A stretch of 9,955 nt of DNA from Treponema sp. (GTDB taxonomy: Bacteria > Spirochaetota > Spirochaetia > Treponematales > Breznakiellaceae): contig WQWD01000065.1 of NCBI GenBank assembly GCA_009785545.1, positions 1 through 9,955 on the forward strand, given 5' to 3'. The notes beneath the pieces were generated by a model. That model had not been told where the DNA came from. It worked only from the letters and a program-made list of their open reading frames with translations, and did no database searches. Of this stretch, positions 1 to 6,409 are shown piece after piece (positions within the stretch are counted from its first letter, which is position 1; each line of letters starts with the position of its first letter). A program made the position numbers and the translations under genes.

Positions 1-120
1 TGTCCGAAAAGTTGGTTACTTTTCGAACAGCCTTTGAATTTCCTCATATTTCTACGAAATATTGCGAAAATTCTTAAATTAAGGAAGATGTCCGAATAAG
101 TTCCTAACTTTTCGGACATC
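1..120. repeat. Nested inverted-repeat element downstream of the sigma gene
   Basis: This non-coding stretch is built of inverted repeats. TGTCCGAAAAGTT at 1-13 is the exact reverse complement of 106-118, giving 13-bp terminal inverted repeats around an AT-rich core. Each end also folds on itself: 1-12 pairs with 18-29 (11 of 12), and 87-102 pairs with 106-120 (15 pairs, one bulged T at 97, 3-nt loop). The core has a perfect 7-bp hairpin (46-52 with 56-62), enclosed by a 6-bp pairing of 36-41 with 68-73. No open reading frame is apparent. Such a layout fits a dispersed palindromic repeat or MITE-like element, and it may also end transcription. The left end lies at the window edge, so the true border and any target duplication cannot be seen. 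Confidence 0.65.
87..120 (-). terminator. Candidate terminator hairpin at the operon end
   Basis: A strong hairpin (15 bp, one bulge, 3-nt loop) lies 28 bp past the sigma-factor stop codon. On the minus-strand transcript it is followed by TTCCTTAATTT, which is T-rich but not a clean T-tract. It is well placed to end the flagellar transcript or protect its 3' end. It is also one arm of the larger inverted-repeat element, so termination may be secondary. The near-symmetric stem could act on transcripts from either side. Confidence 0.4.
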
Positions 121-148
121 GCCATTAAATCGAAAATAAAACATTTTT

Positions 149-976
149 TCATACAATTCCTTTTCGAATGTTTGTAAGCTTAGACCTAAGATGAATAATA
201 GCTTTTGTGTGAAGCTGGGAAACCCTTGATTCAGTTACCTGCAATACACGCCCAATATCTTTTAATGTTAAATCTTCGTAATAATATAAAACAAGTATTT
301 TCTTTTCTTTGTCGGGAAGTTCGTTTATCGCTTCAACAATAACCCGGCGAATTTCTTCGTTTACGACAATCGTATCAGGGTTAAGGCTTGAGGGCGATTC
401 GATACTGTCGCCAATGGAAACTTTGTCATTGTCATCGCCAGAGTACCATAAATCATTCAGAGAAATTATCGATGTTCCTGAAATTTTTTGCATGGTTTTT
501 AAGTATTCGGATTCGTTCATGCCCATCGCACCGGCGATTTCCTGCTCTGTAGCCGTTCTTCCCAATTGAGCTTCTAAACTGGAAACTGTTAATTCGATTT
601 CTCGGGTTTTTTGTCTGATAGATCTCGGAACAAAGTCAACGAGGCGCAGCTCGTCAAAAATAGCGCCCCTTATGCGCGTAACGGCATAGGTTTTAAATTT
701 AACGTTTTTTCCGGGGTCATATTTATCGATAGCGTCAAGAAGACCAAAGACACCATAACCAACAAGATCATCAAATTCCACATTACTTGGCATTCCGACA
801 GAGACTTTTCCCGCTACATATTTTACAAGCGGAGCGTATTGTTTTATAAAAGCTTCCCGTAATGCAGGATCTCTGGTTTTACGGTACTGCTGCCAGAGTT
901 CTTCTTCTGTTTTTTCAACGCAGGGAACTTCTGAAACTGTAGTTTGAGCCTTAACGCTCTCTGTTTGTACCGGCAT
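149..976 (-). CDS. fliA: RNA polymerase sigma-28 factor for flagellar genes (FliA/WhiG family)
   Basis: This 275-residue sigma-70-family protein directs RNA polymerase to late flagellar promoters in this family. Region 2 spans about 45-113, with the LVGYGVFGLLDAIDKYDP core-binding helix and the KFKTYAVTRIRGAIFDELR promoter-melting and -10 segment. Region 3 starts at VPRSIR (116-121). Region 4 is about 215-268, with the -35-binding helix-turn-helix LTLKDIGRVLQVTESRVSQL at 236-255. Length and region order fit FliA/WhiG rather than a primary sigma factor. The ATG at 976 is preferred: AGGGTGG sits 8 nt upstream. An in-frame GTG at 988, adding four residues, would overlap that ribosome site. It is the last gene of the run, behind a 96-nt leader, so it may have its own promoter. 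The spirochete orthologue is often named whiG. No anti-sigma factor gene (flgM) is seen here. Confidence 0.93.
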   Translation of the reverse strand: MPVQTESVKAQTTVSEVPCVEKTEEELWQQYRKTRDPALREAFIKQYAPLVKYVAGKVSVGMPSNVEFDDLVGYGVFGLLDAIDKYDPGKNVKFKTYAVTRIRGAIFDELRLVDFVPRSIRQKTREIELTVSSLEAQLGRTATEQEIAGAMGMNESEYLKTMQKISGTSIISLNDLWYSGDDNDKVSIGDSIESPSSLNPDTIVVNEEIRRVIVEAINELPDKEKKILVLYYYEDLTLKDIGRVLQVTESRVSQLHTKAIIHLRSKLTNIRKGIV

Positions 977-1072
977 TCTAAAAACCACCCTATTAAACCT
1001 GATCCAAAATATCGATTTTGAACCAACTTCTTTAATCTGAAACCATCTTAAAACTAGCCAAGTTTAAAATGA
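977..1072 (-). other. Leader between the unknown membrane protein and the sigma gene
   Basis: This is the only gap over 25 bp between genes in the run. It is AT-rich and holds a weak imperfect hairpin near 1046-1066 (AAACT/AGTTT arms, TGGCT loop) and a short AAAAT/ATTTT palindrome around ATCGAT at 1006-1019. I see no convincing -35/-10 pair and no sigma-28-type TAAA-N15-GCCGATAA site. The extra length nevertheless leaves room for an internal promoter or RNA-level control of the sigma gene. Confidence 0.35.
985..991 (-). promoter_or_regulatory. Ribosome binding site that decides the sigma-factor start
   Basis: AGGGTGG on the minus strand lies 8 nt before the ATG at 976. It overlaps the alternative GTG at 988, which therefore has no properly spaced site of its own. 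This favours the shorter protein starting MPVQTES. Confidence 0.7.
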
Positions 1073-2026
1073 TTATTTATCTTTCGCTAAAACTGCTCTA
1101 AGCCCTTCGGCTAATTCCTTTGGGTTAAAATCACCTTCCATCGGTTGAGGTTTATTTCCCCCTCTATAACTCTGCTGTGCCGCCGGCTCAAAATCTTCGA
1201 CTTTTGGTAGAAACGAAGATTGACCTGAGACATTAAGCGGAGCCGAATCCGGCGGCGGCGATGACGTTTGAGCGGTTGTAAAAACAGGAACACTGCCGCT
1301 AAAACCGGGCGAAAACGCCCTCGCCATCATGTCCAAATCCGGCAAACCTTCCAATCCCCCACTATCCCCAAAACTTGGAGAAAAAACAGGGCTTGGCGCA
1401 GATTCGCTTCCAACCGCAGGATTGTCCCCTGGACTGCCCCCAAGGCTGTCCGAACTGTCCCCATGAAAGGGGATTTCCTCCGGAAATATATTGGAAATAT
1501 TTTGGGATTCGGTTGTTTCGACCTGCTCCTTTTCATTTCCTTCATTATTATAACCTGTTTTGTTGTTTCGGTCTATACCTTTTGATCCGGAAGGACTGAA
1601 AGCCCCGGAAACCAAGTCTTCAATATTGCCCAATTCTTCAGAGCCGGCGGCGGTTCTGTATAATTCCGGAACAGCATACTCGCCGATATTATCCTGAATT
1701 ATGGCAATACGAGCGCCTGATTGCTCGTAGAGTTCATTTTCATTGTTTTCATCGTCTGTATACAACATTTCAGGAAAATAATTGCTGATTAAATGACGAA
1801 GTCCGACTCCAAGCCCAAAAAACAAGGCAGAAAATATTAACGCCCTGAAAAAAATATGAAAGACTCTTACTTCAAACAAAATTCCCATTAAAATAGAGAC
1901 AAAAAATGCGATAACTGCCGCTATTAAACCCCATCTTATAACAATCACTACAACTCCATTTTTGCTATTTGAGGCTGTCTCAAAACTGACCGAACCGAAG
2001 GTTCGCAGTTTTTGGGACAGGCTCAT
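1073..2026 (-). CDS. Membrane protein of unknown function between FlhG and the sigma factor
   Basis: I do not recognise a named family in this 317-residue protein. It has a short polar N-terminus, then two hydrophobic helices (about 24-50 and 56-80) separated by a short FEVRVFH turn, suggesting a membrane hairpin with both ends on one side. An acidic stretch follows (90-102), then a structured-looking segment (104-126). Residues 130-280 are a long Pro/Ser/Gly-rich, probably disordered region with a recurring FSPS/FSPG motif near 143, 215 and 238. The tail, GDFNPKELAEGLRAVLAKDK (298-317), looks like a charged amphipathic helix and may be the functional end. Its ATG overlaps the flhG stop codon (ATGA, 4 bp), so its translation is probably coupled to flhG. 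Treponema operons carry a hypothetical gene at this position, as I recall; a flagellar accessory role is inferred from position only. Confidence 0.8.
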   Translation of the reverse strand: MSLSQKLRTFGSVSFETASNSKNGVVVIVIRWGLIAAVIAFFVSILMGILFEVRVFHIFFRALIFSALFFGLGVGLRHLISNYFPEMLYTDDENNENELYEQSGARIAIIQDNIGEYAVPELYRTAAGSEELGNIEDLVSGAFSPSGSKGIDRNNKTGYNNEGNEKEQVETTESQNISNIFPEEIPFHGDSSDSLGGSPGDNPAVGSESAPSPVFSPSFGDSGGLEGLPDLDMMARAFSPGFSGSVPVFTTAQTSSPPPDSAPLNVSGQSSFLPKVEDFEPAAQQSYRGGNKPQPMEGDFNPKELAEGLRAVLAKDK

Positions 2027-2925
2027 TTACTTTGACCAAACAACCTTTTAAACATTGCGCTGAAACCTGTTGATTCAGGTTTGTTTTTGTCCATTCGATC
2101 AACAATGTGCTGAACGCAAATACTTGCTTTACATTTTGGATCAACTACCATAAAAGGTTTTTGCCTCAATACAGCTTGCTGAACAGCGGAATCATCATAA
2201 ATAAATCCAAGATACTCAACTTTAAGATTTAAAAATTGACCCGCAATATTAATCATTCTGTCAGCGACGTGCCTTGCCTGACCTGCATTTTTCGCGCGGT
2301 TTACAACAAGCTTAAGCCCCATATTAAGCGAGTCATATTCCGTGGCGATTATCTTGATTATTCCGTAAGCATCGGTAATCGCTGTCGGCTCAGGTGTTGT
2401 GATGATCACCGCATCATCTGCTGCCGCAATAAAATCCAACACATTACTGGAAACACCGGCGCTTGTATCAATGATGATGATGTCCGCACTGGAAAGCGTG
2501 TCGAGTTCTGAAATAAAATCTTTTCTGTCACGCTCGCCCATATTCGCTATTTGTGAAAATCCTGAAGCACCGGCTACAATTGAAATGCCGTATTCCGTTT
2601 CCACAAGAATATCCCGCATGGTTTTTTGCTTTTTTATAACATGATACAAATTAAATTTGGGAACCATGTTGAGCATTACATTAACATTCGCCAGCCCTAA
2701 ATCCGCATCCATTACGACAACTTTTTTTCCAAGCCGTGCAAATGCTAAAGCCATATTCACGGAAAGGTTTGTTTTTCCAACACCGCCTTTCCCCGATGTT
2801 ACCGTAATTATCCTCGCTTTATCGACCGGCTTTGTTTCCGATTTTGCGGCTGATTGTTTACTCTGCTTCCCTGAAGTGTTTTTACGCCTCATAATCTCAC
2901 GTAGTTTTTCAGCTTGGTCTTCCAT
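2023..2925 (-). CDS. flhG: FlhG (FleN/YlxH), MinD-like ATPase controlling flagellar number
   Basis: This 300-residue ATPase of the MinD/ParA family works with FlhF at the membrane to limit flagellar number. It has the deviant Walker A SGKGGVGKT (44-52), the switch I segment DADLGLAN (73-80) and Walker B IIIIDTSAG (149-157). The C-terminal GFSAMFKRLFGQ (287-298) resembles the amphipathic membrane-targeting helix of MinD-type proteins. The N-terminus carries DQAEKLR (3-9), matching the DQAxxLR motif by which FlhG stimulates FlhF GTPase activity in other bacteria. That separates it from plain MinD and supports the pairing with flhF immediately upstream (21-bp gap). The start has a strong AGGAGGA site 9 nt away. 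The stop overlaps the next start by 4 bp. No minC or minE is present here. Confidence 0.92.
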   Translation of the reverse strand: MEDQAEKLREIMRRKNTSGKQSKQSAAKSETKPVDKARIITVTSGKGGVGKTNLSVNMALAFARLGKKVVVMDADLGLANVNVMLNMVPKFNLYHVIKKQKTMRDILVETEYGISIVAGASGFSQIANMGERDRKDFISELDTLSSADIIIIDTSAGVSSNVLDFIAAADDAVIITTPEPTAITDAYGIIKIIATEYDSLNMGLKLVVNRAKNAGQARHVADRMINIAGQFLNLKVEYLGFIYDDSAVQQAVLRQKPFMVVDPKCKASICVQHIVDRMDKNKPESTGFSAMFKRLFGQSK

Positions 2926-2934
2926 AATTGGTTA

Positions 2935-2941
2935 TCCTCCT
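2935..2941 (-). promoter_or_regulatory. Strong ribosome binding site of flhG
   Basis: AGGAGGA on the minus strand, 9 nt before the flhG ATG at 2925, inside the 21-bp flhF-flhG gap. It is the closest match to the ideal Shine-Dalgarno sequence in the run and fixes the start that retains the DQAEKLR motif. Confidence 0.8.
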
Positions 2942-2946
2942 ATTTT

Positions 2947-4254
2947 CTATTTCCACTTAAATTGATCCGCATCATCTGAGGGAAAACGTTTTTCAATCTT
3001 AACACGGTTTATTTTAAAACCTTCAAGGTTGATAAGAAAACGTACCACAGATGCCCGCCTTATATCTACAGGAACTGTTTGTCCGTCTGTAATATAAGAC
3101 ACTGATTTTTTCTTTTCGGCAAGAGCCGATATCAAATTTCCGATACGATCGGTTTCGTCCATTTTTGTAAATACAACAGATTTATAGTTAAACGGCTCGA
3201 ACTGCTGCATGATGTCCATGATGTCGCTTGTTTTTGTACCTGCGCTGATTGCCAAATGAAATTCGGCGTTTCTTCCAGCACCTTCCAGAATTTCTTTCAT
3301 TTCACCTAACTTTGACGCATCCTTGGGGCTTTTGCCGATAGTGTCAATCAAAAAAAGGTCTGTATCTTCACTGTGCAGAGCAATTTCTTTTCTAAGCTCT
3401 TGTTTATTCACAACACAACAAACAGGAATTTGCATAATATTCCCAATTTGTTCCAGTTGTTCTTTTGCGCCGATACGATAAGCATCGATAGTTATCATTC
3501 TGACATCAATCGCCGAATTTTCTTCGTTATCAATTCCGTAAATCGCCGCAAGTTTTGAAATCGTTGTTGTCTTTCCAACTCCCGTAGGGCCGATTAAAAC
3601 CATGATACGAGGTTTTCGCATATACCCATTTTCGACAGGAGCCGGAGAGACGCTGTTATATATATTGATACTTTCCCCTATCCATTCAAGAACCTGTTCC
3701 TGTACTGCGGCATGGTCTTCAAGTTGATCTAAAGACATTTCTTTGCGAAGCTTTTCGATCATTTCATTTATATAGCTGTCAGAAAAATCATTTATCTTTA
3801 AAAGCTCCGTTACGCGAATAAACGCCGGATTTTCTTCTTTTCTGCCGCTTACTTCGATTTTATCTTTTAATTCTTTTAAAGCATCCAGTATTTCCTTAGA
3901 AGTTTCTTTGGCTTTTACGGTAATCTCATCAGTGTTTCTGGTCGCTGCGGCAACGGCAAGCACACGCTTTTTTCCCTCTTCTAATGTCAAAGGCTGAGAA
4001 TGAAGGTTCGGTTTCAACGGCGGGTAACTCGTTTGATTGCCGGGAGACAAAGTCTGCGGAAAAGCCGGCGGTTGTTTATTCAAAGGTGCGGCGAAACAAA
4101 ATCCTACTTCAACACCGGGTTTGGAAAAGAGCCCCAAAAAACCGCCTCTATTAATTTCTTTTACTTTTAGTATCTGAAACGGTCTGTTGTATTTCCTTGC
4201 GATTTTCAGCTCACATTCCATTCGATTTTCGCCTTGCTCGATATACATTTCCAT
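2947..4254 (-). CDS. flhF: FlhF, SRP-type GTPase for flagellar placement
   Basis: FlhF is a signal-recognition-particle-family GTPase that marks where the flagellar basal body assembles. This 435-residue copy has the usual three parts. The N-terminal B domain (about 1-90) includes the family's GGFLGLF motif (37-43) and a Pro-rich linker (58-90). The helical N domain (about 91-205) precedes the GTPase G domain (about 214-420). Visible motifs are G1 GPTGVGKTT (222-230), G2 TIDAYRIGAKEQL (255-267), G3 DTIGKSPKD (304-312) and G4 TKMDET (363-368), with the GQTVPVDI closing motif at 391-398. G3 reads DTIGK rather than the common DTAGR, and the last motif has VPVDI for VPDDI. It starts 6 bp after flhA, using GGAG at the flhA end as the likely ribosome site. 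A second in-frame ATG two codons later is possible. Confidence 0.95.
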   Translation of the reverse strand: MEMYIEQGENRMECELKIARKYNRPFQILKVKEINRGGFLGLFSKPGVEVGFCFAAPLNKQPPAFPQTLSPGNQTSYPPLKPNLHSQPLTLEEGKKRVLAVAAATRNTDEITVKAKETSKEILDALKELKDKIEVSGRKEENPAFIRVTELLKINDFSDSYINEMIEKLRKEMSLDQLEDHAAVQEQVLEWIGESINIYNSVSPAPVENGYMRKPRIMVLIGPTGVGKTTTISKLAAIYGIDNEENSAIDVRMITIDAYRIGAKEQLEQIGNIMQIPVCCVVNKQELRKEIALHSEDTDLFLIDTIGKSPKDASKLGEMKEILEGAGRNAEFHLAISAGTKTSDIMDIMQQFEPFNYKSVVFTKMDETDRIGNLISALAEKKKSVSYITDGQTVPVDIRRASVVRFLINLEGFKINRVKIEKRFPSDDADQFKWK

Positions 4255-4260
4255 TTTAAC

Positions 4261-6369
4261 CTACTCCATTTGCTCTTTTGTCTCGCCGTCAGAGGCGCTT
4301 ATTTTAATTATACCTACCGCTTCAGGAATCACTTCTGTTGATATTTCATGAGCGGACAAAACTGCCAGATCGGGGAGCTCCCTGTCTGTAGAACTTTTAA
4401 CAAGTATACGAGCAGCTTCGGAACAAAGAATAACGGGCATCCACCCTTTTCCTTTAACTGCCGCCACAGCTCTTGTAACTGCCGCAATCCATGCTTTTTG
4501 AAGCGGAGGTTCAAGAGCGCACGCTATCCCCGTGGGCGTTTCATATTTTGAGTCGATGATTTTTTGCTCAAGAGGCGGATCAATCGCTAAAACCCGCAAG
4601 CGTCTGTCATCATCGGCGTATTGCTGGCAAATCTGGCTGGCAAGTGCCTGTCTGACTTTTTCAACAAGCACCCATGTTCTTCGGGAAATGGGAGCATACT
4701 CGGCAATTGCTTCCAAGATGGAAACCTTGTTGCGAATGGAAACTCTTTCTCTCAGTAAACCCTGGAATATTTTTTGAATCTCCGTTATGCGCAAACCATC
4801 TTTGCCGTCTCTCATCACTTCGTCAACAACAGCCGGGAAATCTTTACGAAGAGCTTCCATGATCGTCTGAGTATCCTGAAGACCAAGAATATCCGCAGCA
4901 TGACGGCGGACAATTTCCGTCAGGTGAGTAGCGATAATTGACGGCGGATCAACTACAGTGTAACCTGAGCGTTCAGCGTCATCACGTCTATCCTGCGTTA
5001 TCCAGATTGCCGGAAGCCCAAAAGCCGGATCTACGGTATTTTCGCCTTCGATTTCCTGAGTTACAGTTCCCGGATTTATGCAAAGAAAATATCCGATACG
5101 GATTTTGCCTCTGCCAACATCAACACCTTTTATTTTAAAACGATATTCGGAAGGCTCTAACATGGCGTTATCTTGTATGCGCACTTTATGAAACACAAAG
5201 CCAAGATCAAAAGCGGTTTGATGCCTTACATTTTGTATTCTGTCAAGAAGCTCAGCTCCTTTTTCTTTTTCTACCAGCGGAACCAATCCGTAACCAAGAT
5301 CCAAAGCGAGAATATCAAGAGGAACCACAGGCGGAATCTCGGCAGGTTTTTCTTCTTTTTGTCCTTTTGTTCTTTCCATTATTTTTTCATTGGCGACCGC
5401 CTGTTTCTGCTTGTGTCCAAGCCTGTACGCATGGAAAGCTACCAGAATAGCGATGGGAAGGAGAACGTGCCATGGGAAACCCGGCAAAAAAGCAAGAAAA
5501 ACCAGAACGCCGGAACAAATCCAGTATACAATTGTTTGTTTTGAGAAAACCTGTTCAATAACTTGTTCGGCAAGATTACCTGTCGCAGCAGCTCTTGTTA
5601 CAACAATACCCATCGCCGTAGAAATCAAAAGCGCAGGCAATTGCGTAACCAGCCCGTCACCGATTACCAAACGAAGATAAGTGTCAAATACATTTTGCTC
5701 ACCATGAATCATGGAACCAACAACAAAACCTCCGATCAACTCAACAACAATTATAAAAATACCAACTTTTACGTTACCCGAAATAAATTTACTCGCTCCG
5801 TCCATTGCCCCGTAAAAATCTGATTCCTGCCGTATCTCGGCTTTTCTTTTTCGGGCTTCTTCTTCGGTAATTGATCCTGAACTGTACTCGTTATCAACCC
5901 CCATCATTTTTACAGCCATGGCATCCAAAGTAAAACGTGCGGCAACTTCAGATACACGGGTAGCACCTTTGGTAATTACAATTAACTGTACGGCTATTAT
6001 GATAACAAAAATTATAAAACCGACAACAAGACCTTCAAGCCCTTCGGCTCCGGCAACAAACCTGGAAAACGCCCGTATCATTCCTCCGTCAAAACGCTCT
6101 CCCAAAGTTAGAATCAATCGTGCGGAAGAAATATTGAGAGCCAAGCTGAACACTGTAGAAACCAAAAGCAAGACTGGAAAAAGGCTTAATTCAACAGGTT
6201 TTTGTATATACAATACAATCAACAAAATTAAAAGCGCGAAAACCAGATTTATAGCCATAAGTGCGTCTAATAACCAAGTCGGCATGGGGAAAATTACAGC
6301 TAAAACAATTGTTACAACCGCTGTCGCAGGGAAACTCTGTTTGAGAAAATCCATGGGGCTGTCAGCCAT
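4261..6369 (-). CDS. flhA: FlhA, flagellar type III export-gate protein
   Basis: FlhA (702 residues, normal length) forms the cytoplasmic ring and proton-coupled gate of flagellar protein export. The N-terminal half (about 13-318) carries the hydrophobic membrane segments. Between them is the conserved cytoplasmic loop, with VITKGATRVSEVAARFTLD (131-149) and ADFYGAMDGASKF-like SDFYGAMDGASKF (183-195). The arginines at 138 and 145 and aspartates at 149 and 190 known to matter in this loop are present. A charged linker (about 320-350) leads to the soluble C-terminal domain (350-702) that docks chaperones and substrates. One departure: where the family usually has PGKQM after LDxM, this protein has AVKMM (152-156), and the acidic end reads VDNE. 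SD AGAGG lies 5 nt before the ATG. The gene is 40 bp from flhB and 6 bp from flhF. Confidence 0.97.
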   Translation of the reverse strand: MADSPMDFLKQSFPATAVVTIVLAVIFPMPTWLLDALMAINLVFALLILLIVLYIQKPVELSLFPVLLLVSTVFSLALNISSARLILTLGERFDGGMIRAFSRFVAGAEGLEGLVVGFIIFVIIIAVQLIVITKGATRVSEVAARFTLDAMAVKMMGVDNEYSSGSITEEEARKRKAEIRQESDFYGAMDGASKFISGNVKVGIFIIVVELIGGFVVGSMIHGEQNVFDTYLRLVIGDGLVTQLPALLISTAMGIVVTRAAATGNLAEQVIEQVFSKQTIVYWICSGVLVFLAFLPGFPWHVLLPIAILVAFHAYRLGHKQKQAVANEKIMERTKGQKEEKPAEIPPVVPLDILALDLGYGLVPLVEKEKGAELLDRIQNVRHQTAFDLGFVFHKVRIQDNAMLEPSEYRFKIKGVDVGRGKIRIGYFLCINPGTVTQEIEGENTVDPAFGLPAIWITQDRRDDAERSGYTVVDPPSIIATHLTEIVRRHAADILGLQDTQTIMEALRKDFPAVVDEVMRDGKDGLRITEIQKIFQGLLRERVSIRNKVSILEAIAEYAPISRRTWVLVEKVRQALASQICQQYADDDRRLRVLAIDPPLEQKIIDSKYETPTGIACALEPPLQKAWIAAVTRAVAAVKGKGWMPVILCSEAARILVKSSTDRELPDLAVLSAHEISTEVIPEAVGIIKISASDGETKEQME

Positions 6370-6409
6370 TATTACCTCTCATCATTTTTTTCACAGCAAA
6401 ACCAACAGG

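Noticed and set aside
1..120. CRISPR array
   Set aside because: The repeats are inverted rather than regularly spaced direct copies, only two copies of the core exist, and no cas gene is present.
149..988. Sigma factor starting at GTG 988 (279 residues)
   Set aside because: The AGGGTGG ribosome site overlaps this GTG and is correctly spaced (8 nt) only for the ATG at 976.
844..1026. 60-codon minus-strand frame overlapping the sigma-gene start
   Set aside because: It overlaps the sigma coding region in another frame, has no recognisable motif, and the good ribosome site in this area belongs to the sigma ATG at 976.
1661..1689. Sigma-28-like promoter on the plus strand (TAAT then GCCGATAT)
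   Set aside because: The spacer is 17 nt rather than about 15, the -35 match is partial, and it lies antisense inside the unknown gene with nothing downstream to express.
2023..2925. MinD cell-division ATPase
   Set aside because: The domain is MinD-like, but the DQAEKLR N-terminus, position directly after flhF and absence of minC/minE indicate FlhG.
5173..5544. 123-codon plus-strand frame opposite flhA
   Set aside because: Antisense to the FlhA linker and C-terminal domain; the translation is an Lys/Phe/Ser-rich shadow without family features.
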